Assembly: GCA_022836615.1 (NCBI GenBank)
Contig: MU405281.1
Location: forward strand, 124,001-188,000
DNA from: Annulohypoxylon bovei var. microspora
Taxonomy: Eukaryota > Ascomycota > Sordariomycetes > Xylariales > Hypoxylaceae
Direction of reading: 5' to 3'
Length of the DNA: 64,000 nucleotides
The notes beneath the pieces are model-generated. The model did no database searches. It was not told where the DNA came from and saw only the letters and a list, made by a program, of their open reading frames with translations. Below, one piece after another: positions 10,661-22,413 of this stretch; position 1 is the stretch's first letter; the number at the start of each line of letters is the position of its first letter. Position numbers and translations under genes: made by a program.

Positions 10661-13453
10661 ATGAATACTCGAAATGCGCCGCTCTCACCCGTATCTGTAG
10701 GCGCTGGCAGCGAATGGTCCGGAATGTCCAAATACCAAAACGTCGACAACGACGGTCCCTATCTCAACAATCGAGGTCCCGTATCTCCTCCAGACTCTAG
10801 CGGTTCCAACGGGAACATGAATGGCTTTCCTCCCGGCCCGAGGAGCGTCGGCGGTCCGTCGCCGCCGCCTTCGGTCGGACGCTCTAGCGCCTACGCGGGA
10901 AGCGAGAGCGGGAGAAGTCTACGCGAAGAAGGCACCGAGGCCGTCTTGGGAGAACATTATATTGCCCTCAAGCGATACCTATCTTCGACGTCTAAGGATG
11001 GCAGGGCGAACCCACCCCCTAATAAGGCCAGGGATAAGTTGTTGCGCCTGTCGTCGGTTCAGTTTTTGGAGCTGTCGACCGATGTCTTCGACGAGTTGAT
11101 GCGACGGCAAGCCTATAGTCGAAGACCACCCAATGCTCCTCCCAACGTCGGTCCTCCGACCTATTTATTACCTGAAGACACGTTCCACCCGAAGCGTAAT
11201 CAAGCACGCCAGAAACTTTCGACCCTCGGCTCGCCAAGATTCAGAGATCTAGCGACGGATGTCTTCTGCGAATTGGAAAGGCGCATTCCTCGATTTATCG
11301 CCGGAGAAGTCCCGCGGATGAGCAATCCCGGAATGCCTTCGAGTCGAGCAGGCACACCGATGGGCATGCGAGGACCTAATGGTATGCGGCGACCGTCTGA
11401 CGCGAGCTCTATCCGCTCGGCGGCTCCGAGGATCGCTGGCGACTATCCCGTGCCTCCGTCGCCCGGTCTTTCGAACGGCAATTATGACCGACCGCTCGCA
11501 AAACAGTTCCAGAGCAACACGATAGTGCCTAACAAGAGCACGATGGTCGAAGAGGACGACGACGTTGGCGGTTCGAACGACGAGAGCGACGCTTTTAGGT
11601 CACGCAACCGAGAGAGTAAAAGAAGCATCGGAACAAGCGGTGGCTTATCTGAAGTAAGTTTTGACAATGTTGACGAGCGCCGCCGGTCGTCGGGAGCACC
11701 ACGAATATCGACTAACCCTTTTCAGGTGGACAAGAAACTCATCGACGATTACCAAATTCAAGTACGAGAGCTGCGGGATAAGATAGATGGCATGGAGGAC
11801 CAGCTAAAGAAGAAGGACGACGAACTGGCTCAGCTGATGGATGGCGAAAGATCCCGTGCATCGGCCTCGAACGTGGAAAAGAGAGAGTGGGACGACTTGC
11901 GAACGGGACTCGAGAGCAAGTTAAACGAGGCCCAGGATCTCAACGACTCCTTGCGAGACGAGCTCGACAGGATGAGGGACGACAACGCAATGGAGACGCG
12001 GAAATTAAGGGAAGAGCTCGAAGATGCCCAGCAAAATGGTAATAATAGGGGCGTCGGGGGAGATTCCGAGATGGCGAGAGAAAACGAGGAGTTGCGCATG
12101 GCGCTGCAAGAGCAGCAGCAAGTTACGGAAAGCGTGCGGAGGGAAGCTCGGCAATTCCTCGAAGAGATGAAGGTCCTCTCGCAGCAGCACAGCCCATCTT
12201 GGGAGAGGCAGTCTGAGCTGGAGAAGACCGTCGAACGACTCGAACAGGAAGTCCGGGATTGGCGGAACCGCTACGCCCGCACTAAGACCCAGCTTCGCAA
12301 CATGCGTGCCTCGTCAATGGGACTCACGATCGACCAGGACGCTGGCAAGTACGTGAGAGAGAGAGGCTTTACGGAAGAAGACGGTCTGGTCAAGGACGTG
12401 CACGTTACCAAGTTCCAGGTCGCCATCGACGAGTTGCTGCAGAGAGCTCGGACCGACGAACCTGACAAGGTGATCGATTCTATGAAAGCGGTTGTCGTCA
12501 GCGTCCGGCGCATCACTAAAGATATCGACGAATCTCAGCCGAACGACGGAGAACAGCTTCAGCAGCAGCAGAAGCTCAAGAGTCGCGTGTCTGCTACCGC
12601 GAACAACTTGATTACCGCCTCCAAGAATTTTGCCTCCGGAGCCGGGATATCTCCCGTCTCCCTGCTCGATGCGGCTGCCTCTCACCTAGTCGCTGCTCTA
12701 GTTGAACTATTACGAACCGCCAAAATACGCGCCACGCCGGCTGGCGAGTTGGAAGACGACGACGACGGCACGGTCACGCCGGTGGACTCGACCGGGTTCT
12801 TCTCGAACCGCACTACGACGACGCAACAGGACGATACGTATATGAAACCTCAGGATTCGCCCCTCATACCGCCTCCGCCTTTCCAAGGACTTCGTGCCGG
12901 AATTCGTGATAGTGCCAATTCTTCGGCGTATAGCCCCGTCAGTTCGCCGAGGGAATCTAGCGATCGGTATAACGGCAACGTAAATGGGATGACCTTTATG
13001 GGCATAAACAAGAACATATCTCCTAACGGCCTAGGACGACAGGACGTGAAGAACGAAGACCTCAAGATATATCTGGAAGACCAGACAGAGATCATGGTTC
13101 AGACCATCCAAGGATTAGTCGGTTCTATCCGCGGCGACGCGCCCATCCAGCAAATCAACGACGAGATCACCTCGATCGCCGACGTGGTCGGCAAGGTTGT
13201 CGCGCAGACCGAGGCGTACGGGAATGCTAGCGACATGACGGATCGATTATCTTCCTGTCGTCAGCGCTTGCTCGAGGCTGGTGAGCAAGGCAAAGATCTA
13301 GCAGCTCGTGGCCTCGGAGACAGCGACAGGGAATGGCGCATGTGGACGCAGACGCTACCGCCTATCGCCTTTGAAATCGTACGCGAGACCAAAGACTTAG
13401 TGCAACGTATCGACCGTCTAGTCATGTCACCGACCGCAGACGATTTCTCCTAG
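10661..13453 (+). CDS. SPA2: Polarisome scaffold Spa2
   Basis: Exons 10661-11653 and 11726-13453 give 906 aa. Spa2 is the scaffold of the polarisome at hyphal tips, holding formin, Bud6 and MAP-kinase kinases. Two GIT/Spa2 homology repeats are visible: the first near residues 92-147 (HYIALKRYL then LSSVQFLELSTDVFDEL), the second near 165-215 (RNQARQKLSTL then RFRDLATDVFCELERR). A long coiled coil runs about 332-526 (KKLIDDYQIQVRELRDKI onward), followed by a conserved C-terminal region with the ITASKNFA and GISPVSLLDAA segments. The 72-nt intron has GTAAGT, CTAAC and TTTTCAG, but is a multiple of three with no stop, so retention would add 24 residues. The first ATG of the frame (10661) is used, and length fits the family. 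Confidence 0.9.
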   Translation: MNTRNAPLSPVSVGAGSEWSGMSKYQNVDNDGPYLNNRGPVSPPDSSGSNGNMNGFPPGPRSVGGPSPPPSVGRSSAYAGSESGRSLREEGTEAVLGEHYIALKRYLSSTSKDGRANPPPNKARDKLLRLSSVQFLELSTDVFDELMRRQAYSRRPPNAPPNVGPPTYLLPEDTFHPKRNQARQKLSTLGSPRFRDLATDVFCELERRIPRFIAGEVPRMSNPGMPSSRAGTPMGMRGPNGMRRPSDASSIRSAAPRIAGDYPVPPSPGLSNGNYDRPLAKQFQSNTIVPNKSTMVEEDDDVGGSNDESDAFRSRNRESKRSIGTSGGLSEVSFDNVDERRRSSGAPRISTNPFQVDKKLIDDYQIQVRELRDKIDGMEDQLKKKDDELAQLMDGERSRASASNVEKREWDDLRTGLESKLNEAQDLNDSLRDELDRMRDDNAMETRKLREELEDAQQNGNNRGVGGDSEMARENEELRMALQEQQQVTESVRREARQFLEEMKVLSQQHSPSWERQSELEKTVERLEQEVRDWRNRYARTKTQLRNMRASSMGLTIDQDAGKYVRERGFTEEDGLVKDVHVTKFQVAIDELLQRARTDEPDKVIDSMKAVVVSVRRITKDIDESQPNDGEQLQQQQKLKSRVSATANNLITASKNFASGAGISPVSLLDAAASHLVAALVELLRTAKIRATPAGELEDDDDGTVTPVDSTGFFSNRTTTTQQDDTYMKPQDSPLIPPPPFQGLRAGIRDSANSSAYSPVSSPRESSDRYNGNVNGMTFMGINKNISPNGLGRQDVKNEDLKIYLEDQTEIMVQTIQGLVGSIRGDAPIQQINDEITSIADVVGKVVAQTEAYGNASDMTDRLSSCRQRLLEAGEQGKDLAARGLGDSDREWRMWTQTLPPIAFEIVRETKDLVQRIDRLVMSPTADDFS

Positions 13454-14518
13454 AAGGAGTGTACGAGGCGTACGAGGCGAATGAGGTTGATGCCAACACC
13501 GTTACGTCTCCTTGCTTGAACTTCAAATTCGAACACATCATTATACCTACCGTGCTCTTCATTTTTATTTATCTTTTGCATCAGGTCTCGATCAGATACC
13601 CCGTGGTCTTTTTGCTTTGCTGGATCGTACAGAGCTGTAACATATTTAGCTCGAAATGTACCTCTATCTTACCTACTTACCTTTCAAACGGACGAGTTGA
13701 GTCGATACGACGACACATTTCACCTACATACATACATACCTATATTACTTAACATTAATCGGTTCTCCTCGCCGGCAACGCGGGTTGTCCGGTTTGCTGG
13801 AGAAAACCGACGGGCTTTGGCAGAATGGGAACCGTCTTTATTATTATCTTCGCCACTATTATTACTATTATGTTGGCGTCTTGCTCGCTGTGACATATAG
13901 ACGGGCAGCAGAGCATGGGCGGGAGGGAAAAGATACAGTGGGCGACTCTTGCATGCAAGATGGCTTTACGGGTCCCGGGTCCTTTTCTTTTTTGAACGAA
14001 CCCGGAGAAGCTCCTCTATCTCTTGGGGCTGCGGCATGAGTGATGGGAGGTAAATGTCCTGCGAAGAGGTGACGATTACGGACGAGATCAAAGCCGGCAT
14101 TACTGTAAAATAGACATCGTACACTGCTAGAGGGTCTTGGTGGGACGCTGGGTTAATTGACTATGTATAAAGTCAAGCTTTCCCTCTTAAAAGAGTACGT
14201 GTTTGAGTATGGTGCCTCGCGTGATATTGAGAGATATGGTATGTATGATGATACATATCAGCCACAGCTACCGGGTATATCTTGATCATTTCGTTGACCC
14301 CTTTCGTCTACAAATTGTCTGTCTTTATATATTGTTCGACTAATCGAATAGTAGGACGCCGAAATTCCTCCGCGCTTAGTCACCTTTTTCGTGACCTCAC
14401 CATTGTCGACAACGTAAGATTAGGGAGAACGGTGATGAGCTTCGCTGGGGATACGAAAAGTTGCTCTCCACGTTTAACGGGTTAGTTTTACCCCAACATC
14501 GTCGAAGTTGCAGCGTCT
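13454..14518. other. Convergent 3' intergenic region
   Basis: About 1.06 kb between the 3' ends of SPA2 (+) and the Myb-like gene (-). It contains AT-rich 3'UTR-like sequence and ATT/TAT microsatellite-like stretches near 13838-13875. No gene recognised. Confidence 0.6.
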
Positions 14519-15193
14519 TTATTCCTCATCCTTTGATGCCAACGTGTTCTGCGACACGGACTGTTTACGGAAACGCCCCGGCATCAACGGGTGAGGTGCA
14601 AGCCATTCGTGTTGGTGTTCTTCTCCGGGAGAGCTCGCGGTCGTTTGGGATGGTCGAGCTCCGGGTTCGGTGTTTCGGCGGCTCCGAGAGGTTAGGGCTG
14701 CTGTGAGGGATGAAGGCGGGGGCTTTCTCGTTGATAGAGTTCGAGGTTCGGGGGAAGGCGGTTCGGTGTAGGCCGTGATATTCGACATATCCCCAGCCAC
14801 GCCCTGGACAGATTCCTCTTCTGGTCCTTGCCCTCTCCGCCTCCGGATCAGTGGTGGTGGTAATGGCTCGAAGTATGCTGTTTCCTCGTGTTGCGAGGTC
14901 TCCGGTATCGACGCGGAAGCTGTCATGCTCCTCTTGCGGCGCTGCTGCCCAAGATTCTGCTCACGTCGCGCGAGTCCGTCGTGTAGCAGAGGAACGATCT
15001 CGGCCCACCGCGCGCGGCATTCTTCGGCGCTCTTCCTCGTCCAGATCAGCTTTGCCACGTCGTCCCAGTGGCTCACGCCGTGTCGCGCCACTGCCTGCTT
15101 CAGAATGTTGTCTTCGATCTCGGACCAGCGAGGTGACGTCTTCGAGCTCTTAGCCGGCCCCGGAGAAGGGTCTTTGGGCGTGTTGGCAGACAT
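14519..15193 (-). CDS. Small Myb/SANT-domain protein
   Basis: A single-exon ORF of 224 aa starting at ATG 15193. One Myb/SANT repeat lies at about residues 20-68, with the expected spaced tryptophans (PRWSEIEDNIL, HWDDVAKLI, ECRARWAEIV). This fold binds DNA or histone tails. The rest is basic and Ser/Pro-rich with RRKR and RRRR clusters that could serve nuclear import, and no second repeat is seen. Filamentous ascomycetes carry many such single-repeat proteins of unknown role. A role as transcriptional or chromatin regulator is inferred from the domain only. Fungal single-Myb proteins are too divergent to assign a name. Confidence 0.75.
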   Translation of the reverse strand: MSANTPKDPSPGPAKSSKTSPRWSEIEDNILKQAVARHGVSHWDDVAKLIWTRKSAEECRARWAEIVPLLHDGLARREQNLGQQRRKRSMTASASIPETSQHEETAYFEPLPPPLIRRRRGQGPEEESVQGVAGDMSNITAYTEPPSPEPRTLSTRKPPPSSLTAALTSRSRRNTEPGARPSQTTASSPGEEHQHEWLAPHPLMPGRFRKQSVSQNTLASKDEE

Positions 15194-18082
15194 CGCCCTC
15201 TATACCGGGCGAAGAGTCAAGTGTTGGGTGAATAAATGAGTGAATACCTAGGTGTCTTGGTAGATGACGCCTTGGGAGGGGGAGTCGATACATAGGTTGG
15301 TTAGGAGGGTGTCCCAGAAAGCTTGAGGTTTATTGCTTCTTATGATGGACCCCTCAAATTTATGGTTTGGGCAAAAGGGGGCGTGAGAGATATGATGTCA
15401 AAGTGGTGCGGAGGTAAGTTTCAAGAGTGCGCGGGCAGATAAGGATCGTCTCGAGATCTGACTTTATAGAAGCTTAAATTCCCACGTGGTTGATCCCTAC
15501 GCGCGCATATAATGAGGGTATTTGGAAATAGCGAAACATAGCGTCCGTTCATAAAGTTCGTCCTTGGGTTTGTCCTCGTACTAACCGCAATCGCGGCGCT
15601 TGACTGGACAGGTTAGAATTACATCTAAGCAAGTCCTATGGATTTATATAATACTCTTAATCATCATTTTAGCATCGAATTCTGGTTCACTCGGGAGCGA
15701 CGAGCATTGTATGTTTCGATCCTGGTTGGGCTGAAATAACACAATGGGTTCACCAATCGTTATCTACCATTAAAACCCCTTGAAATATCTTAAAAGTCAT
15801 TATATATCCCCTCACTTTTCCTCCTATACCTTCTTTGTCGGTACGTAACGTCCTTGAAAGTACGCGCGGCGCTTTGTTGGCCTTTATAGTCTTGCCTAGA
15901 GTCTAAGTTGCTTATCTCGATCTATATTAAAGTAATGATAATAACTCCTGGCAAGCTTAATTGATTCTATGAGATGTTTATCTATGCCGTCTACCTTCGG
16001 GATTCTTGCGGATGCTGTTATAAGTGAAGTCTTGGGATTAAGTCAATAGTTCAATTCTTTCACATGTTAATATAAGGACGTTGCGGTGTCAGGTACGTGG
16101 GTATCTCCAGCAATTTCATCATATGAATTGTGCAGTGTTGCGTGTATTCCTCACTCTCAGGTTTCTAGCATTGAATGAAAATTATGTATATCAACCATTG
16201 CAAGAGTTCCGTATTATGAGCCTAACCCCCCTTTTATTTATATCCATCCGTTGTTAATAAGATAATATACGCAATCATATGTAGGTAATTACCTACCTAG
16301 GTCCCTACTTAGCTAATAAGACATGATACAATATCTGATGATACCGAGTCTTTGTATAGCTCAAGTTTAGATAGGGAAAAAGGCAATATTTCCATGACTT
16401 TAACGCAATATTTGAATTGAAGATTAGATTATATGATAAAACTTTGTCATTGCACAACTAACATTTCAAAGACAATAGCTAAAATGAAGAAGAGAAAACG
16501 GCATAGGGAAAGACATTTTGCTTTTTCCTCGTTTCTAATTGTGGAGCCAAGAAACATGTATCGTCGTACGAATGGGTTAACAATGCTAACTCTTTGGAAA
16601 ATAATATAACTATCAAGATTGACAACCTTTTCATACAACATTAAACACGGGAAGCCTCTTGCACCGTCTTACTTATCCGGCATATAAATAAAATAAGCCT
16701 TCATAGCTGCGGGCTCATGGCTAATGCAAGATCTACAGCGATGCCAAGTTTCAACCCCCTAAGCCCCAATGATGGAGTGCCGTATGCGCTAAGCTCAGTC
16801 AAGGTCTTTGGCGTTTCGATGAGCCAATAGAAAGCCATCTCGCTTCTATTAGCTGATAGTGGCTAGTAATACAGTGTCATCCTTGTACGCTTTTCTTACT
16901 GTAACATCTTGAATTACTTCCGCTTTCAGCGAGTCTTCCTGCTGAATCGACATCGCCACCAGCTTCATTCAATTTCAATTTTGCGAGTATGGCTGAAAGT
17001 GATGCGACGTTATACAATAGCTAATTTGGTTTTTACTGCTTGGGTTTCGTTTATGGGCTTATGTGCTAAGTCTTCAGCTCTTAATGAGCAGATGAGTTGC
17101 AAAATTGCTCTCTCAGCCGCAAGCCACTCGTTTGTTTTGATTTATTCCCCCCAACAATAGCAGCACCTGCAGCACCTGGAAATTGTGATACTTTTCGTCG
17201 TCGATAAGAATAGACGCGAAACGACGCCGCTGCCCGAGCGGGAACGTCTTTACTAACTACCTACAACGATGTAACTATGCCGGGTGTCTCTTCATTAGTG
17301 CCCGTACATTGTAGGCATACTCCGTCCGTGATTGCTTTTTTAGTAGACCATCTAACTGACAAATTTGCTTAAGAAAGTCTAAGGGCGAACGCTATCTTAT
17401 ATACGGTAACATCGCGCTGCTGTGGGTTGTTGGTGACCAATATGATCTACCCTCAGCTAACAGGGATGAGAATTCTATCTTTCAACACACGGCTTTATTC
17501 CGTAGTCTCAGCCGCAAAAAAACTGCGACCCCAATCTCCATTGTCGCCTTAGTGGTGATAGGCCGCCGTTATGAAGCCGCAATACCCCATCTCATTTTAC
17601 TCGATCCTGAGCATCTAAGCGTTCTGAGCGGATCCCCTCTTCGTTGCGCGGTAGTCACCATTCGTCGTTATCCTTGTCCTGGCTAAGGGACTTTGCGCTC
17701 TAGCTCTGAGGGCTAGCTGCTCTTGATGTCCCATCTGTTGCAGAGTGGCTTTTGTTTTGCTCTTCATCGATTGGCTTGAACCAGGGGTCTAAGAGCTGAA
17801 ATCTGCCTTTCGTTGATGATTTCTACCTTACCCTCCTCCCTATCATGAAGCAGACTAACGGTCTTGGTTAGCGGACATGTCACAGTTTAAGTAATTTAAG
17901 TAAGGGTCTTTAGTCTGCGGTGCGTAGACAGGGTCTATAGATGCATATGAGCACGATGAAGCCCCCTTTCTTACTTGATGGGCGTCCCGTCCTTCTCTCC
18001 GTGATCGTTATTTGCTGTTAGTCCATTTTTGCCTCGAGTTATCTTTACACTATTTGTTATACCTTTTTCTTCATTTGCTAAG
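15194..18082. other. Intergenic, no gene recognised
   Basis: A 2.9 kb divergent gap between the Myb-like gene (-) and the tetraspan gene (+). AT-rich, with ORFs under 85 codons that show no family motifs. One ACCTACCTAGGT copy lies near 16288. The last ~300 bases before 18083 are mixed in composition and probably hold the promoter of the following gene. Confidence 0.55.
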
Positions 18083-19034
18083 ATGGAGCAACCGTCTTCA
18101 AAGTATTCCAACCAGCGAGTGCCTGGGAAGGAGCACATTCCTCTCTTTCCCAAAGGCTTCGTTGCCATCCGGATAATCCAGCTGATCATCAGCATTATCT
18201 GCTTGGGACTTTGCGCCTTTGGCATTGCCTACTTAGTTTTTTCAGGAGATGCCTTAATGCTATTCACGGTATGCGAACTTCGATTTTCAAGTAAACTAAA
18301 TAATGTGAGGCTGACGAGATCGACAGGCTATTGCCACTATCATAACTAGCATCTACTGCCTAGTCGCGGAGTTCGGTCCCCCGAAGGCCTACAACTACTG
18401 GGCTATACTCAGCTTAGATATCTTCCTCGTTATCTTCTGGCTGATCTCGTTTGCCCTCCTCGCAGCCCAAGTTGCTGCCGGGTTTGCTCTCTACCACGAA
18501 TACAGCGACTTCTACGAGGAATACTACGGCGTGAGCACCGACAATACCGCGTACGCGGTCTACGGTGCCTGTCTCGCTGCTGCCGCGGGCCTAGGCGGTC
18601 TCGAGTTGTAAGTTCCCAAACCATAACCCGTTAGTATATGTTAGTATATGTATATATCTCTAACACTATCTAGCCTCCTCTATATAATCTCGCTCTCCGT
18701 CCACGGCGTTATGCTACATCGCCATCGAAAGGCGGGACTAAAGGCTATGCCCTTCAACGTAGCGTCCGGTGGCGCCCCTGCTGTGGCTGTGTTGCCTGTC
18801 GACGGCGAGAAGTTCCAGATGCAGTCTCAGGCCACTCAAGTGTATCCGCAACAGACCGCACCTGCGATGGGCCCCCCTCCGCCCCAGCAAGGTTACTACC
18901 CGCCGAGCTCGCCGTCTCCCCTCTCGTCTCAACCCACCGGAAACTCTTACGTTCAGCCCCAGCAGATCGTGAACCCTACCCAACCCATCTACGAGGTTCC
19001 CGGCCAACCTCAGCAATATCACCCTGCCCAATAA
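18083..19034 (+). CDS. Tetraspan MARVEL-like membrane protein with Pro/Gln-rich tail
   Basis: Three exons, 18083-18268, 18327-18607 and 18674-19034, give 275 aa. Introns are 58 and 66 nt with GTATGC/CAG and GTAAGT/TAG ends and CTGAC and CTAAC branch points. Four hydrophobic helices are seen: about residues 25-52, 58-80, 88-118 and 138-172. Both ends are cytosolic by this topology, as in MARVEL proteins that organise membrane domains (eisosomes, septa, vesicles). After the last helix the tail is rich in Pro, Gln, Tyr (PPPPQQGYYPP, YVQPQQ), a pattern common in fungal MARVEL proteins that may bind SH3/WW partners. The acidic/aromatic loop between helices 3 and 4 (HEYSDFYEEYYG) should lie outside. 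The individual function is not known. Confidence 0.82.
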
Positions 19035-19742
19035 TTACCTAATAACTGCCTAATGAGTAAAGACAATTGTATAGGGAGTAAGGGTCCCGTGGCGCCTTCT
19101 AGTTAATAATTGGTTTCGAATGGATTTGTATGATAACTAACAATACCTAGGTAGAACTCTTTCATGTTTAGCAGATTAGGAAGATTTAGCATAAGAACAA
19201 AAGATTGAAGAGCCGTGTTACGGTTCTTTGAGCATATTCCTTGGATATATTCATCTATTTCGCATTAGTCTGTTTCTGGAAGCTTCCCTATCCATTGACC
19301 TCGCGACAACATGAAAGCGATCGTTTTGACCTTGACTTTGTTAGTCGTCTACTCCTCGCGTTATAAAAGAAGGGAGTTGCCGGCGGGCTGCTTCCGGCTT
19401 TTGGAATGCGGTAGTTCACTTGTATGACTGAATCCGGTAAGAACCATACGGAAACATCCAATCATAGATCGAGAGTTCCGCTCATTGTCTTAGAGCATTG
19501 TGCTTCGACGGTCTTTGTTCGCCCGGTAGCTTTTCTGAGCCCTGCTTATTTTGATCGCCCTTTTAATCGTCGACCCTCATAAATTTCTAACCCTCTAAAG
19601 CCAAGTTGTGTTCGAGTCGTCACTAATCTGCAGGAACCTTTTTTTCTTTCTTCTTTTGTGCCAACTTGAACCAGGAGGATTGGCCAGACTAAGTTTAAGA
19701 ATTATACAACTATAATACTGCATACCCAAGTAATTGACGAAC
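19035..19742. other. Intergenic, probable promoter of the 679-aa protein
   Basis: About 0.7 kb between two + strand genes. No ORF of interest. One ACCTAGGTAG motif lies near 19145. Nothing else recognised. Confidence 0.55.
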
Positions 19743-21847
19743 ATGACGATAGTACCTAGCGAGCTCGGCGGTGGGGTGGGGCTTGCTAAGACGACAAATC
19801 CTGACCGCACAGAAGGCCGGCCTGCGATTTACCCGAGGGAGACGAATGTGAAAGACTATCCCAAGGGCATGTTGGAGTTCATATATACGGCGATATTAGG
19901 AGACCCCGATAGGAAATGGGGACCGTTCTACAAGCACGTTAGAGCGGCTAGGAAGGAGGGGCGCTGGGAGGAGTGGTCTACCAGTGATATCGTAAATGCT
20001 GAACCTAACGATGCGGGCAACTTCATAGACCCGGATGAGGACTCGAGACTCAATAAGCATAAACCCAGTACCAGCAGATACAGGCTCATCGAAGAATTAA
20101 GAGACGATGTCCGTCCTGCGCACATCGATGTCGAAGAGATCCTTCAGAGGAAGGTTCACCCTGGCGACTACGGCGACGATTTTTATAAGCATCACTGCGA
20201 GTCCCTCTATAAGGACACGGCAGCCTTCGTAAACAAGTGGTTCGACGTGGACGTCAATTTGACATATCTCACGGAGTCGGACCAAGGGCCCAACCAGATC
20301 TGGAGTATGCTATTGTCGGAACAGTTCACCGAGTACTCCCGGCTCGTCGTCCGCGAAGACCAGAGGCTCGGCGGGTGGCCCATCATCCTCAACGACAACG
20401 TGCAACGAAAATGGCTCATAGTCGGCATCATGTCTCAGATTATGGAGAAGAAGATTTTTAACGAGCTCCTCTTCGGAGCCGACCACCCCATCCAAGCCGA
20501 ACTGGAAAGGCTGGACAGTAGATGGGTAGAAAAAGAAGGTAAGTCGTATAAGCCCGCTAACGCCTCGTTTAGAGAATCGATCCGCTAACATGCTTCTGTT
20601 TAGGTTACGGTCGTAAGGCCGCCCGTGCCGTCACCGCGAGATACGGGCTGGAAGGACGTCTGCTCCCGCGCAATTTCTGGAACGAGGTCGACGAATTGGC
20701 GGCTAAGACGGTGCAGATCTTCCTACCGCTACTTAACGTGCTCAAGGAGGTGGCCCCGACCCGCGTGCAGCCGGGTTACATGCAGGAGGCCTTCTTGCAA
20801 GACGTACACGCTCTGCTGTCCTACGCGGGCTTGATCCAGGTCTGCATGGCCGTCTCGCCTTCTATCTTCCACTTCCTGTCCGCGACGCCCGGCGCGCGCA
20901 TGGACTACGGCATCGAGAAGCAGTCCGACATGCGGCTGTACCGCGAATCCAAGGAATTCTACGAGGACCAGGACAAGCACTGGAGAGAATACGTCGACGC
21001 GGCCATGAGCGGGCGACCGGCTCAGAACCGCACAGGAGTCCCCATCCGGGTGCCTCTGAACAAGGAGGAGCGCAACACGATGGAGTACCATCGCATCCGC
21101 GGAGCCAAGGTCAAGTTCGCCGTCTTCCCCAAGGTAACGCGCTACCAGCCCATCAACCCGGGCAAGGGCACGCCCGAGCTTGTAGGGTACGACGAGGAGA
21201 CGACTTGGGATTACATGAAGAGCGAAGCCGAGGGCCAGGATATCGTTGACCTCACGGACTGCATGGTCATCTACTCTCAGGGCTTGATATACCCGGAGGA
21301 TGGTCTGATCGAGGCGACAAGCTTAGACGAGCACATGGACTCGCTCGTCCGACCGTATAACGGGTTGGTGGCGATGTTCTGGACGGTGCTTAAGGCACTA
21401 TTATTCGCGCTCAGAGTATCGTTTTGGCATATCCTCGCGGTCAGCATTTTCCTCCTTGTGCTGTACTCCTTCTTCATGGGTTGGGATGTCTTCCGATATG
21501 TCATCTTTCACTGGTTTCCTATGGTCGTATTTCTTGGGTTCTGCATCTACAACATCGCGATGCATCTTATAACCAAGGGAAATATCTATTCCCCTTGGCT
21601 TGCTGTCGCCGCTCCCATTGTACTCATGTACTTCCTCGGCTTCTGGTACATGGGCGACGAAGCCGGGACTCTGCCAGTCGTGACTCCGCCAGTTGTGACT
21701 CCGCCAGTTGTGACTCCGCCAGTTGTGACTCCGCTAGCTGCGCCTCCGCTAGTTACGCCGGCTGAACCGGTCCCCTCCGACGGAGTAAACTCCGAAGGCC
21801 TTCAAGCCCTCACCGATGCGTTGAACAAATACGGAATCGATTATTAG
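19743..21847 (+). CDS. Unrecognised 679-aa protein with C-terminal membrane segments and PVVTP repeats
   Basis: Two exons, 19743-20538 and 20604-21847. The 65-nt intron has GTAAGT, CTAAC and TTTAG. I do not recognise the family. The first ~535 residues are soluble, charged and rich in Trp/Tyr, with no obvious nucleotide-binding or protease motif. Near residues 537-628 there are three or more hydrophobic segments (FWTVLKALLFALRVSFWHIL, ILAVSIFLLVLYSFF, VIFHWFPMVVFLGFCIYNIA, SPWLAVAAPIVLMYFLGFWY). A 15-nt tandem repeat at 21674-21733 then encodes four PVVTP units with a fifth diverged unit, followed by a 30-residue tail. This suggests a large cytosolic domain anchored by a C-terminal hairpin. 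A hydrophobic patch near residues 385-395 (IFHFLSATPG) is too short for a membrane helix. Coding status is strong (long open frame, good intron). Confidence 0.8.
21674..21748 (+). repeat. 15-bp tandem repeat inside the 679-aa gene
   Basis: Four nearly identical 15-nt units (CCAGTTGTGACTCCG; the first has CGT for TGT) at 21674-21733, then one diverged unit at 21734-21748. Each encodes PVVTP or a variant. The length keeps the frame, so copy number can change without breaking the gene. Confidence 0.92.
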
Positions 21848-22413
21848 ATACGAGCGAGCGAGTAAAAGGTGAAGATGGGTATGCGGATCTCGGTGTCTCG
21901 GTGTCTCGGCGAGGCCGGCGCGATTTTGCGTCTTGTTTATTTGTTTTAGTTCGTTAATGGTATGCTACTACTGTATGCCTTTGCCTGTATTAGTTTGCGC
22001 GACGGAAGACTGTTTAAATAGCTAGATAATCAATCCCGATCCGGGGTGAAAATAAAATAAATGAATGCTAATACGCTAGGCCGCCTCCGTTGAAGTTGGT
22101 GATTCGATAGGATTTACGTCCTACGCGTTGGTTGACTTAACGATTATTACCGTGGCTTCACCCACAACTGCCGAACATGAGTCGGGGAAGTTGAACGGGT
22201 ATATCCATATATAGAGAATACCCCTAGTTCTAGTGGGCCATCGTTGCTATCTCCGCATATTAGGCATGTCGATTACGAGAGCTAAGCCGGCTTATACGCC
22301 GAGGTTAAAAGAGAAGATCGGTCCTTGGTCGTGATGTTGTTCGTCTTTTTTCTTTCCTTTCGACGTAGTCATTATTTTGCGTATGTGTTGCCCCTGGATA
22401 AAGTTAGAACGAC
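21848..22413. other. Intergenic, promoter of the VAO-like gene
   Basis: About 0.57 kb between two + strand genes, holding the 3'UTR of the first and presumably the promoter of the second. No gene or named site recognised. Confidence 0.55.
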
